This document shows, in pieces, positions 36,901 to 49,800 of a stretch of DNA of 64,000 nucleotides. A program made the position numbers and the translations under genes. The notes under the pieces are model-generated. The model worked only from the letters and a program-made list of their open reading frames with translations, did no database searches and was not told the origin of the DNA. The stretch's first letter is position 1; every line of letters starts with the position of its first letter. The stretch comes from Gorsachius magnificus (lineage: Eukaryota; Chordata; Aves; Pelecaniformes; Ardeidae): positions 187,881,510 through 187,945,509 of the forward strand of contig CM067081.1 of the NCBI GenBank assembly GCA_034008185.1, written 5' to 3'.

Positions 36901-39310
36901 AAGAAATAGCAGCATTTATACAGTCTGAGGATAACAAGCATTTTTACAAACATTTGGGTAACCACGTGGTACGCCCCCCCTTGAATGAGATTAAGTACCC
37001 TTCTCACCACATAGAAAACCAGCAAAATTTAACTTTCCATTCTGGAAACCCATTACTGGTTGGTTTGTGTTTTTGAAAAAGGTACATGCACAGCATTCTA
37101 AATGTGTAACTTTCTTGTTCCTTTTTCCTCAGCTAGAAAGTTTAAGTTTCAATTCCAAGTTTGATGACTCATGTAACAAAATTTTAACTGCCACAGTGCA
37201 TTTAATTTGCATATTCCAGACAACAAGAAAAATGTACGGTTCCTCCAATTTTAATAAGTTCTACATCCTCAGAAAGAAAGATTTTCATCCATATTAAATA
37301 TTATTACCCCAAACAAAGCCTGGAGCTCTCATCCACTTTCTGTATGTCACATCTTATCAAGAAAAGAACTTTCATTCCTAGAAATGACCTTTGCTCAGGA
37401 CAAAAAGCTTGAAAGCAGCTATTCATTATGCTGACAGATTTGTAGAAAAGAAAAAAGTAGAAAAGAAAAATTTGTATCAAGTTTATTCATAATTTACTAT
37501 GCTATGAGGAGGACTGCAAGTTACTACATTTGTCTTCTACAAAACCAGATACAATTATTTTGCCAGTGTATTAAACTCTATTAAATCACCTGTGAGCTAT
37601 TTTGTTATGAAAGACTTCTAAAATATTTTTAATTTATCAAACCACTTTTTACAAGTAATTCAAATTATTCCTGGAGGTGAATGAGATTGCATGAATTGGT
37701 TTCCAATTTTATTTTAAATATCTGGATAACCCCCAGATTTTCAAGTTATGATCGGCAAGCACCTTTTCTAAAGCACCATCCATGAGTTTGGGTAATGAAA
37801 CTGTCTTAAAGTTCCCAATTAGTTCTTGTCTTCTCTATCACTTCATATTGTTCCACTAATAAATCTGTAAACAACCATTTAACTTGACTTCTGACCCCGA
37901 ACAGATTAGATTCACTAATCTAGCCTGCTTCAGTTTTAGCTGTGACATTAGAATTGAACACTACTCTGTCTGAGGGCAAATCACCATTTCAATGTATATG
38001 TTTTCCACATTTTTCCTATCTGTTTTCAAAACAGCTGAAGAACGCTATTTGCTTTATATTCCTCTTGAATAGGATATGCAGTCACTAAACCACCAAAATC
38101 TGCTGTCATTCTCCCAGCCTCCAAATGAGGGACCCGTAAGTCAGAAAAGTATGTAAGTTGTTATTTTCTTAACATAACTGACTAGTGCAAGTTAATTTAT
38201 GTGTTTTCTCCCTGGCTTTACAGGTCTGAGACTACAGTAGTAGTACTTCACTGTGTTTTTATTAATGTGAGCAGCAGTGAGCAACCACCACATGCCATAT
38301 CACCTTACTTGTACAGCCTTCCAATGCATCATGGATAAAAGCACGTAGTGATACTGATTGCAGCATTGTTCCCTTGAGATATCAACTTATTGACTTTATG
38401 TCCAGAGGAACTCTGTCTTTGTACCATACAATCATTTTTTAAAATTCATTAGACTTTAGACATAAAATCCATAGTTTTTTTTAAGTCTTTCAAGGCATTA
38501 AATTTTAAATTGAATAACCCATAATTCCATTAATCATCTTTTGAAACCTCCTTCTGTATACTTTGGTATTTTTAGGTAGACTGACTCCTAATTTTACAAC
38601 TATTATCCTAACAAAAACTAATATCTTTGTTATTAATTTCATAAACTATCCTCTAGGTGCAAAACCGAGGTTCAGCTCTGGGATACTACAAGAAAAAAAT
38701 AATTATGTTTTAACCAAGAATTAGCTTACCAAAACTTTAACCTACCAAAATTAAAAAAAAAAAATAATCAGAAATAACTGTATGCATATTGTTACAGTTT
38801 TCCTACTGAAGCGGTTTCTAGAACATCATATTTTAATGTTCCTGAAAAAAACATTCATGACATTGTAGCGTCTGGTAGCATAATCTTTCAAATACACTTT
38901 TAACACATATTATGCTATCCTTAAACATAAAAGGAAAACTGCAAAATAAACGTAGCATATTCATTTGCTTACCATCTGTACCAGACTTTGAGTGTCAAGC
39001 ACGCAGCAAGGCTTTAAATATGATGCTACCAGCAAAGTATTCTTTGCCTTAGTTTCCTTTAGTGATTACTTTTGTCATCATCTTCACAAACTTTTAAAGA
39101 GAAGTGCTTGTGGGACATTCAAAGGAGATGGACACATCACATCATTGACTATAGGAGAGGTAATAGAGCTGCAGTTAAAATAGAGGCTAAAGAGAAAAAT
39201 AAGAGGGAAGAGGTTACAAATGAGAAGAATGGAGGTTGGAAATGTAGGTGAGACAGATTCCTTCTTCCTCCTCCTTTTGAAGTCCTAGATGTTTTCTGTC
39301 TGGCTTCTGA
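30903..39310 (-). other. DOCK4: DOCK4 intron 1
   Basis: Mostly A+T-rich unassigned sequence. A purine-rich stretch lies at 32096-32420 and two G+C-richer stretches at 33520-34060 and 35450-35600. Octamer motifs lie at 34233, 36872 and 37205. Open frames of up to 92 codons have no recognisable similarity, and I see no consistent exon structure. Confidence 0.5.
32096..32420. other. Purine-rich stretch
   Basis: For about 320 bp the plus strand is dominated by A and G (GAAG, GGAG, GAGG words). It creates a 75-codon open frame at 32098-32325 of low-complexity character, which I do not take as coding. Confidence 0.5.
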
Positions 39311-39519
39311 GTGGATGTAAGGAAAAACTTTGTCACCGTGGCGCAGTCCAGCAGTGCAAAAGGTTGCTCAGGAAGGTTGTACAGTCTCCCTAACTATAAG
39401 TTTTCAAGGCTACCAACTCAACAAAGCGCTGAGTAACCAGGTCTCATCTCACAACTGACACTGATTCAAACAGAAAGCTGGACTTTGAGGTCCCTTCCAC
39501 CCTGAATGTGCTGTGATTT
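39311..39519 (+). repeat. Old CR1 LINE 3' fragment, plus strand
   Basis: The order GTGGATGTAAGGAAAAACTT, then CAGTGCAAAAGGTTGCTCAG, then GACTTTGAGGTCCCTTCCAC, then GTGCTGTGATT matches the last 200 bp of CR1 with many substitutions. It is clearly older than the copies at 30460 and 53258. No coding potential remains. Confidence 0.75.
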
Positions 39520-42500
39520 ATTCTGAGTTCTCAAAATGAGTTTGTGACTACAGTTCAGCATGTAAAGAAAGAATAAAAAAAAAAACAAAAAACCAATCTA
39601 ACAAGTAAATTCTGAAGAGCCCTTTTACTATGTTTACAGCCTGCCTGCCTGTTGTCACGTTCAGAAGCAATGTGAAGGGTAATCTGTTTGATCTTCAAAA
39701 GGAGTAAGAAGAATTATTACTGAGCATTCCCACAAAATTCTGTTTCCTTTAAAAGCTATATAACTGCACATTTTGTTCCCAGCTCAGATGAGACTACAGT
39801 GAATACAGCTTCTATTTAAATGAAGACAGACTTGTCTAAATAAAGCCTGAAGCTCTTGTGTTTTTCAGAACAAGGTCCTTTGCCTGAGCCCTGCTCTCAG
39901 AAAGGGGGATTTCTGATGAACCACTAGAATTAACAGCACTCCCACGTCTTTCTCAAGTACATCTACCTGGCTTGTAGACCCTACTGTTGGTGGCAGTATT
40001 GGTATCCAAAATGACAAGGATGTAACAACAGTCTTAACTACTGAAGGCTACCTCAGAAATCATAAAGATATGCCCACACCACCACCACCCTCAAAGTAAA
40101 ATCAAAATATAAATGGTAAAAAGGTATTCTGTGGAGAAAAAAGTTCAAGATAAACGCTATTTGGATCTGCACATTGCTGCACATACAGCGCAACAAAAGC
40201 CAGACATACATTACACATATCAAAGTAGGAAGGCACGATTAAAACTTATGTAATTACAATGGAAGAATAAATGATGACAAGTACATTTGTCATCTGAAAC
40301 ACAGTAGGATAGACTGCAGGTAAAAAATAAATAATGAGGGTCTCCAGAAAATCTTTAAGTTGCATATAAAGACAAAGATAAATAGAAGTAAAAATTCCTA
40401 GAAAGTGTGGGTGTGCTTTACATTAGAGAAAAACAAGCATAAGCACAACCTTATTGTGAAAAAAATAGCCCCTAAAACCCAAGGAGGTGGATAAAATCAT
40501 TGCTGTATTAAAAGTAGAAGACTAAATGACAAACTCTAACAAGCAGCATGCAACAGAGCTAAAACCAGACATCTGGATTCCAGATTTCAGCTTTGCATGA
40601 CAACCAAACAGAAGCACCTTTCACCTCATTGAGTTATAGTCAGAAGTGCACTGTCTCTCCTGCAAGACTAAAAATTAAAATAAAAGCAACAAAATGAGAG
40701 ACTGCACATATTACCTTAAGTGGAGGATGGGAGAAAATGCGTGAAAAGAACGCCTATCCCTTAAAAGCCATCAACAGAACCAAAATATCAAACATATACA
40801 ATGAGCAAAGGTCCTTCACTTTTGCTTTTATCAGATACATGTAAATATTTGCATCTTTTTGGCACTGAGCTGAGTCTGGGAAGTTGGAGAGATTAAAGCA
40901 ATAAACCCATTCACTAGGAGACTGACGAAATAGGCCCACTAAGTAATTTCATTCAAGTTTAACTTTCTTTTCAAAAAAACCCCACAAGCATTAAAAAAGA
41001 AGCAACCCAAACCCCAACAACCCCCACCGTCACACAATCAGCAAGTTGTATCTATGAAAAGGTAGTAACAAAAACAAAAAACCCACCATCAAACCAAAAA
41101 TCACACGATGGCAACAAGATGTTTCCCATAGAGTTGGACACCGAGGAGCTGAACCTTTTTGTTAGAATACAAAGAACTGCACATTTTGAAATCTCTACTG
41201 ATACGGTTCTACAAAGACTGAGCTGAGTCAAGTCAGGGGAAAACAATGCAAGTCTTGCTTTCCCTTCTACCCAAATTACTCCTCCATGAAAAATTAACAT
41301 TCTAGGTCTGCATCTTAAGTGAACAATAGTTAGAAATAATGTTGGGTTATTAGTGAATTCCTCCACCAATGCAAAATTACATCTTGGAGTATACAACAGC
41401 GTTTTATTTAGTCTAGTTAAGATACCAGTCAATAGCACTTTCAGGGATGACTGATTCCATGTATCCCACTGGAAAGAGCTGTGCTGTTTAGTTCAAATAT
41501 TCTTATTTATCTTCTAGCCATCAGTGGCAGGGAAAAACTCTCATCAGAGTTTTGTTCTTTGTAGCACCTTAGATGTTTCTTCTTGCTTCATGCTGCCAGC
41601 CATCTTCCAGCCACCTCCACAATCCCTTAGGTGAAATTCTTCCTCTCAGTGTTTTTTTTTCTCTCACACAATATATCTGATAAAAGCTGCATAGGATCAC
41701 GTGCACTTTCCACTACAGCAGCTCTATCCAATATTGATTCAATACAGACCATCCAAAGAAAGAGACGATTCTAGAGGCCATAATTTCACAAGATCAGAAG
41801 TCTTGGAGAGGCTGGTAAGACTAGTTATAAGCAATTACGGGGAGACAAAGAGGATGAGAAACTGAAATAACAAATAGCTTGGGAGCCCTCAGAAACAAGA
41901 AAGAAGAGACTAGGTGATAAAACAAAACAGGGTTTACAGACAGAGTTCATAACAAATCCTGAAAAAGTTTGTGTAGGGTAAATATAGCTCAGCTAAATCC
42001 TACTTAAACCTTCTCTATTCCTTCAACTCCAAGGCTTCCATTATCTGTGCATCAAAATCCACGTGGCTGTGCCGGGTTTTCACCAGATTGTTCTTCATCA
42101 TAAATCAAAGGTATACTGTCAACCCACAGCTCCAGACCTGCAGTAGACTCTGCCTTCAACCCATTTGATGGGGAAGGTGAGCCTCAATTTTAACTTGCAT
42201 TTTTAGTGCTGTAACATCACTTGAACTTTCAGCTGAACGTTTTTTGCAGGCCCACACAGTGTGTTGTGAGCAATAGCGTTTACTTCAGATGGGTGCTTGG
42301 TGGCACCTCCTGAGCAGATGGATTTCAGAGATGACTGCCCCAGCACAAACTCCCCGCAGTGTCTAGTGCTTAGCAGAACCATAAAAAATAAACCAGACAA
42401 CAAAAACCCAAATTGTTGACTTGCTCAAAAAGAACTCATGCCCTTGGGATCAAGGTGAGGCACAAGCATAATAGACTTGTCCCATCCCTATCTTACATCA

Positions 42501-45500
42501 AAACAATAAACCTAATTTACTAAGATTAACCTTCAGAACAAACCCATACAGTTTAAACAAGATATGCAAACTACCTGGGAATATGCAAATGGATCCATTA
42601 TGGAATTTGCATAAAATCTAAAGGAGAAAAGCTATGAAACATTTGGCACTTATGCTTTAATCCTCGTGCTGTCTCCCCTGGCAGGCAGAGAGAAGGCCCT
42701 CTCCAAATCATCACAAAGCTCAGCGTTATTAACAGCCACCCGCCGTAAAGACACTTTGGTGGAGAGGGTTTCCACAGCTAGCATTAATATCTATGCAGCA
42801 AATAATTTTTATTTCATTTTTCTAGTGCAGTAAACCTCAGTGCCTCAATTACGATTGCTTCACAATATTGCAAGTCTTAACTTTCCCAGACATTATCTCA
42901 TAGAAAAGAAATAAAAAAGGCAAGACGGTGTAGAAGAGGAAAGAGATTACTTACTGCAGTCACATATTTCTGTGCGCTGTTACAGCATTTAGCTGAGTGG
43001 AACCTGCATCTTTAACTGCTAATGTAACACCAATACTGAAAGTCATAAAAGCACTTCTCCTCCTCTTGGTCCTGTCTGAACAAAATATGCAAGCAAAATA
43101 CGTTTCTAGTATTAGAGATATTTATTTTTGGACTACCTAGTCTACCTGGCCCAAACTAAAGAGGAAAAGCGTTCTTACCTCTAACTTTATTTCCTCATGT
43201 GGACACACCTGATGGAAAAAGTTTTGCCTAAGAAGGAACATAAAGTTTGCCAAAAAAATTCCCTGAATTCTAAGTCAAAGAAAAATAAATATTTTTTTCT
43301 CTGAATACAGTGTCCCTTCCTATCCCCATGACATTAGAACTTTAGTAGCACAGCTTTCTGCAATGTTTAGGGGAGTGGGTGTGTCACAGAAATTCTGTGT
43401 TTTCAGCCATTAAACATATGCAGATCAAGTAAGCAATTTGCATTCCCAGGGAGCTTTCCCATGTCAGACAAACCTAGCAAGAAGTCTTGTACTACAGAGA
43501 GAGTCTTGACTTGCCCTGTGCTTAATGAAATATAATTTTCAGTTATTTAAATCTCCAGCAAATAGAAATGGATAGACACTTGCACAATACTTAGGAAAAC
43601 AATAAACAGCTAAATTGGCATAGCATTTTAAAAAACAGCATTGATCAGTAACATCTAAATAGAAAAATCTTGAGTTCATATTAAAAAATTAAGTAGAAGC
43701 ATTCAACCAAAGGATCAGAGGACACGACTAAAAAACTGTGATCCATATGGCTGAATGCCTGTGCTTCCAATTTTGAAAATAATGAAATGCAAATAGCATT
43801 CTTTCTAGTAAACATTAGATTGCTTCCTGCCATTGAAGAATGGAAATCAAAATTAGTATGGGAAACCTAGTACCGAAATATAAAGTTACCACTATTTCTC
43901 AAAAGTACTGAACACATCTTTTGAGACCTTGGGTACTGTTCTGATTTGATAAATGGGCCTTGGACACTGCACATGTGTTTGATTTTGCCGACTGTGAAAT
44001 TTCTCAGGGAAGAGGCGGCGAATGCAGTCAGTAACTCAGTGCGAGAAATGATCTGCACAACTGAACTCTGTCCCACTTTCCAGCTGAATTAGGTTAGCTC
44101 AGCTGTCGGCCAAACAACCAGGCCCTTTCAGGGACACTGCCTGGCACACAGCGTGGTTCTCACCTGTCTTCAGCACATAACAGCCAAGCCAAAATCCTGT
44201 CACTTAAAGAAATCACTTTTATAAAAATAATGTTTAACACTATGGCTGCTAGTGCTAACATTTTATGAAGTACTTGAAAAGCAGTAGTAACACATTATAC
44301 CAATAAGAAAGAGTTGCACAAAATGCATTTATTTTTTAATATATCATACAAATAAATGGATTTCAGACACAAATAGAACAATTATTTATTTTATTATTTT
44401 ATTTATTTTAAAATCTATAAAACCAGTTGTATTAGCAGAAAACTTTTACTATGGTAGAAAGCTGTAGACTCTTGGAATGCTGATGAAGTGTTATACACCA
44501 GAAGGTACTGGCAATACCAAGCAGGTACAGACAGTATTACCTGCAGGTTGTGTCAGAGTTACTGCACCATCTTCAAACAGTCTTCAAATCTCACCACGAC
44601 TGAAATACAATTTACAATTCTGCTCACAAACCAACCAATCTGCATCTCTTTATATCAATCTGTACAGGCAGGCATAAGACATGAAGTACTTCATGTTGCA
44701 CAACATTTAAGGCTTTCTAATACGAGAAATCAGTTTATTAATCCTAGGAAAACGGAAACAGCCGCAGTGTAGACAGCATGTCTCTGCTATTGCCTACTAC
44801 ATAGTAAAGCCCTATGGAAGATTTTGGTCAATACAGAGCCGTTTCAGACCCCGAAGAGCCGGAAAAAAATCACCTGGATTAAGCATAGTCATTCATTTAA
44901 AATCCTGTCCTTCAATACAGAAACATATAAGTTTAAAAATAACTAATTAGTGCTACAGTAGGTTTGATAGGCTTAGGCAGTCACTTCTCTATTAAATAAT
45001 CTAAATAATTGCATATACCTTCTTTTCTACAATACCTATCAATAGGAAAGATAAGACCAGCAAACTATCTGATCCACACAGGAAGCTAAAAGTGTTTGCT
45101 ACACCACATTTTAATATCAGATGCACATAGCATGAGCCTTACTATTTACAATTATCTGTTCCACATTGGCTATGAACAGCATATGTAGCACACAAAGTGT
45201 TTTCAAAGTGAAAGACGTTACATAAGCAATAAAGCTTGCCTGGGCCTAAGATCACAATTCCTGGTACATTTAATAATTTAAAGGATTTGATACATCAAGA
45301 GTAAAAGTAGCATAGTAGTTTATTTTCAAGTAACAAAGTTACAGAAATAATTGACAACAGTTTATTAGCAAGCCTTATGGAGCTCACTCACATACATTCA
45401 CCATCTCACAGTTTCGCATCCATCATTCACAAACTGTGGTCTGCATACCAGTGGTGGAAGAGGAGACCATATATAGTGGTGTTCTCAAATCAGTGTCACA

Positions 45501-46107
45501 AAAAAGATTTTCATTAGTCAGTGAGAAATGTTGAGGGCTGATAGTAGTTTATCAGTCAAAAAACTTTTGATAACAATTAATCTACATGCTGTTCCACCTG
45601 CTTATGCACTTATTTCCATTTTTCTCCTTACGTTATACACCAGATTTTCAACAAAAAATGGGACATCTAAAGGGAGTTCTGATTGCCACTAAGTGCTGAT
45701 CTACCAGGCTTTAATAGCTAGACTTTCCTTTAAAAGTTTCAAAGCAGCACTCAAAATTCTGATTGCTGTAGAAAACCTTTTAAAATGTAACCATTACAAT
45801 TTATAATTCCTACGCAGTCAAAGAGCAGAAGATAAATATTTGTAGAGCAAACTAGTTAGTGAAAACTGCTAAAATAGTAAATCTCTTAATGTTTTTACAT
45901 GTTTATTGTAACTAAGTTTTGAGAATTACTACTGATGCTTTCAAAAGCATAGGTAAGCATCAGTATAATGATCATCTTCCTTCAGAGAGACATGTCCCTA
46001 CAAAAACCTCCTTTTGTGTTTTCCCAGTGCCTCATCTATAAAGAACGGTGATGCAGCCCCTCCAGCCACCCAACCAGAAACTCTGAGCCTACCAGTACAC
46101 CTGCACC
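39520..46107 (-). other. DOCK4: DOCK4 intron 1
   Basis: A+T-rich sequence with no recognised transposon. It contains the octamer cluster described separately (42564-42612) and a TTATTTA-rich stretch near 44380-44412. The 128-codon minus-strand frame at 41052-41438 has no recognisable similarity. Confidence 0.5.
42545..42910. promoter_or_regulatory. Candidate intronic enhancer with clustered octamer motifs
   Basis: Three octamer-type sites lie within 49 bp: ATGCAAAC (42564-42571), ATGCAAAT (42583-42590) and ATTTGCAT (42605-42612, inverted). Spacing is 19 and 22 bp, close to two helical turns. POU-domain factors such as OCT and BRN proteins bind ATGCAAAT. The following 300 bp are of mixed complexity with CTAGCATTAAT and AATTACGATTG words that look like homeodomain-type sites, and carry no repeat signature. 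This has the look of a conserved vertebrate noncoding element, but conservation cannot be tested here. Confidence 0.35.
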
Positions 46108-46806
46108 GGTAGAGGCTGGGGGCTAACTGGCTAGAAAGTAGCTTTCCAGAAGAGAACCTGAGGGTCCTAGTGAACACCGAGTTGAACATGAGTTAGCAAC
46201 GTGCCCTTGCTGCAAAGACGACCAGTAGCATCCTGGGCTGCATTAGGAAGAGCACTGCCAGCAGGCCAAGGGAGGTGAGACACATCTGCAGTGTCAGGGC
46301 CAGTAAGAGAAGAGGGGAGAGGACTCTTCACTTGGAAGGGACCTACAATGATCATCTAGTCCAACTGCTGCTGGGCTTCTCCAGAGAGATACGGACCTAC
46401 TGGAGTGAATCCAGTAGACAGCTATGAAGCTAAAGAGCTTGGAGCACCTGATCTACATGGAGAGGCATAGAAAGCTGGGGAGGGTGGGATCTTACCAATG
46501 CGTATAAATACCCAGTTTTGCAGTCGTGCATAAAGACACTGGAGCCAGACTCTTCTCAGATTCTCAGTGGCAAGCAACGGGCACAAACTGAAATACATGT
46601 GGAAGCACTTCACTGGGAGATTGGCTAAACACTTGGAACAGGCTGCTCAGAGAGGTTATGTAGACTCCGTGCTTGGAAACGCTCAAAACCCAATGGGCCA
46701 GAGCCCTGAACAACATGCTATAGTTGACCCTGCTTTGAGCAGAGGGATTGGACTAGATGATCTCCAGAGGTGTCTTCCAGCCTCTGCTTTCCTGTGATTC
46801 TGTGAT
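46108..46806 (+). repeat. CR1 LINE 3' fragment, plus strand, with an inverted piece inside
   Basis: The fragment begins AGGCTGGGGGCTAACTGGCT and includes TTGAACATGAGTTAGCAACG and GCATCCTGGGCTGCATTAGG. It continues through GGGATCTTACCAATGCGTAT and GGGCACAAACTGAAATACAT to the tail GGATTGGACTAGATGATCTC and CCTGTGATTCTGTGAT. This order is that of CR1 ORF2 3' part plus tail. Between about 46283 and 46390 the colinearity breaks, and 46333-46372 resembles a CR1 tail in the opposite direction. The copy is frame-broken, so the short open frames inside it are not genes. Confidence 0.85.
46333..46372 (-). repeat. Short inverted CR1 tail nested in the CR1 copy
   Basis: TTGGAAGGGACCTACAATGA followed by TCATCTAGTCCAACTGCTG reads as the reverse complement of the CR1 3' tail (GGTTGGACTAGATGAT...CCTTCC), inside an otherwise plus-strand CR1. 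It may be a nested insertion or an inversion during retrotransposition. Confidence 0.5.
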
Positions 46807-49800
46807 CTTTGAAGAAAGTACAACTAGAAGTCAGAAAGCTGTACATTTCTGTACAGACAAGCTCCTTTTACCAAATTGTATACCCATTCAAAACCAGACA
46901 AATATGAGTGACTTTGCTATGAGAGAACTGAATAGTACATATTGAAAGGAAATGTCAGGCCACAGTTTTGTATAATCACAGCCCAAGAAGAATCCAGGTC
47001 AAAGCTACAGCATTCCCAGCATAGCGTCTCCTAAGGATACCATTCTTTTGATGCAATCAGAGACCTAGCCAAGGAAAGATGATCTCTGTCTGCTGACATA
47101 AGGTCTACTAACCGTAAGTACTAACCACACTAGAATGTACAGCTATCACAGGTACAAGATGGGAATAAACCCAACTTTTAATAAAGGATACTTTTGAGAC
47201 AAACAAAACAGCTGCCCAGTCTTTGTTTCGGTTATCAGTAAAATTTCTTGACCAAATGAAGCACACGATTAATTAACCCACAGAATAAGCATGCATTCAG
47301 CTATACTGTCGCAAAAGAAGCGAGACAGTCTGGCAAGATCTCATCTTTTGTCCTGAAGAGGCATGATGTCCAAAGTGTAAGTTGGAAGGATGCCTTTCAA
47401 GGGATGGCCACTACCACGAGCAGTAATCAGCATGCCTGGTTCTAGTCATGATACCGATAACCTACATTCTCTCCTTTCCCTACTACTTTTGTACAGGTAC
47501 ACTTGGTCAGCACTGTTGCTCCTCTGCTTAGTGTTTCAAAAGGACAGAAAGCCAAGTCAAATATATCAAGGGAATGTTCCTGCTGACTGTGGACAGGGTA
47601 TCAGGGATGCTTGCCCAAAAGTACCACACTTTAAACATCCAACCTATTGTTTTGAGAAACTTTTCACAGAAAGCTGTATTTTCTCTCTTACCACATTAAG
47701 GCAGAAAAGCAAAGAAGAACAAAAGCAAGTTATCTGAATAAGTAACCAGAAGTTGCTGGGAGATTAACCATTTTTTATTCAAGTTAAATTCAAACCCATT
47801 TGTTAAATGCATCCATTACTACAGTGGGATGCACCTGCATTTTGAAATGGTCTTTTTAGCACCAGCCTCCACTGCCTAGTAATGTGAGTGATAGCAATTC
47901 TTACTCAAAATGTTAGATGCTCCCTATACAGCTAATGACATTACGTAGTTTCCAGAACTCTTTAAGGTCTTCATAACGGTTAAAAAGGTTGCTTGTCTTA
48001 CATCAACCTCTTAATGATAAGAGTCTAATCTAAAGCAATCAGATTTAATTCTGAGAACAAAGCACATACGCTTTCAGTGTTAAGACTACTACCATACTGA
48101 AAATGAGCATAATATGACTCCTATACTCCATTTACGTACACATTTGACAAATATTAGAACAGCATCAGATCTCCTGCAAACATTTCTATACGTTCATGAT
48201 AAGCTTTTATAAAACACAAGAGGAAAACATTTCAGTCATGGCCTAAATACTACACATTCCTTCTGTTTTCTCAAAAAAACTTCTGCTGCAACACCGGTTA
48301 AAACAATGCTGTGTTCTTTTACCTTCCTTTATCCAAATTCCTATTGACAGTTGAAGAGGGTAAGGTTTATATACAAAGATGCTACAGCTTAAAAGAATCA
48401 TTTTTTTCATTTCTTGAACTCCCTACACCTTACTGCTTCTTCAGGCATACCAAAAGGCAGCTGGCACTCTGATCTGGCCAGACAGGCACATAGGGAACCG
48501 CTTCCCTCACAGCCAGTAGTAGTATTACAGTGACCTTTCACAACACCTAGTGGTAGAGGCTCCCTACTCCCTCCTAATAATCAATTCCTGTTCACCAACT
48601 CTATATCAGAAACATCAGTAAATTCCTTCCTGTTTCAGAGTGCACAGAGAAAGTAATATTTTATCAGAATCAAAGAAAAATTCTTGCACACAAGAGTTGG
48701 AAGTCATGCTCAAAACTCCATTATATTGAATACCATACATAACCTAGTTGATAATACATTAGAAAGTAATTGGGATTTTCGAATGTAAAACTATAGTAAC
48801 CTTTTGATACAAGGACAAAGTAGAAATATCAGCTACAACTCTCTTTGTAGCAGTCATTAAATCCTCTGCCTAAATACCTCACACTGTTTGCATTCTTATT
48901 GCTGAGGGTTCACTTAAAAAAAAAAATTACAGAAAAAGAAGTCTAAGATTTCTAGGGGCCTGAAACTAAACCCATCAACAGGATACACAAGCAACTGAGC
49001 TACAGTTCTATTAAATGGATTTTTCAGCTCATTCCTTGTCATTTGGGATTTGAGTCACGGGAAGATAATTATGATAGATTTTGTTTCCACACAGGACAAG
49101 GGAGGAGTCAGGCAGAAGAGTTGGGCAGAGGAGACGGCATACTTTTAAAAACCAGCAAACAGCATTTAATTTTCGCTATTCCCTAGATTGTCAGGGATCA
49201 TTTCACAGAAATCTGCATGAATACTATAGCCATCATGACCATAAATTTAATGAAGTATCAGAAAAGGGTAGAAAGGGTAAAAAGACTTGCACGTGTTTTG
49301 AAGTGCTAGTCTCCCATTCATTTTTTCCACATCAATCGCTGTCCTTTTCAACAGAACACTAAGCTAGTTCAAACATCCTATTCACTTACAATTCAATAGA
49401 CATAACATACTCCATAGTTCACTACCATTGATCTGTTGTAGATTAAATTAACAGTCATCATGCAATTAGTGGAAAAACTGATACCTTAATAACACAGGAG
49501 CAGAGAGCAATGATGGCTTCCAACTGGACCTTCGATATAACCCAACAGTTCTAGGAAGTAATTTGTTGGAGGATTAGCGTGCCTTCGCTGGCCTTGAGAG
49601 CCAGCAGTGCAATTTTATATGAGAGATGCTTTACAAGCAGCAGGGAGCTTTGTTTACATTAATAATTTACTTCTACAGTATTAAAGTGTGTGATGCTTTT
49701 GAGTCATGTTTGAAACAAAGAGCGTCCAAGTTTGCCATTCCGAGAGCTAAGCCAAGAGCAGCAAGTTGCTTCTGCATAATTCTGCTGAGTTCTCATTTTG

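Noticed and set aside
41052..41438. 128-codon minus-strand open frame
   Set aside because: No recognisable similarity, mixed low-complexity ends and no supporting exon structure; compatible with chance in a 64-kb window.
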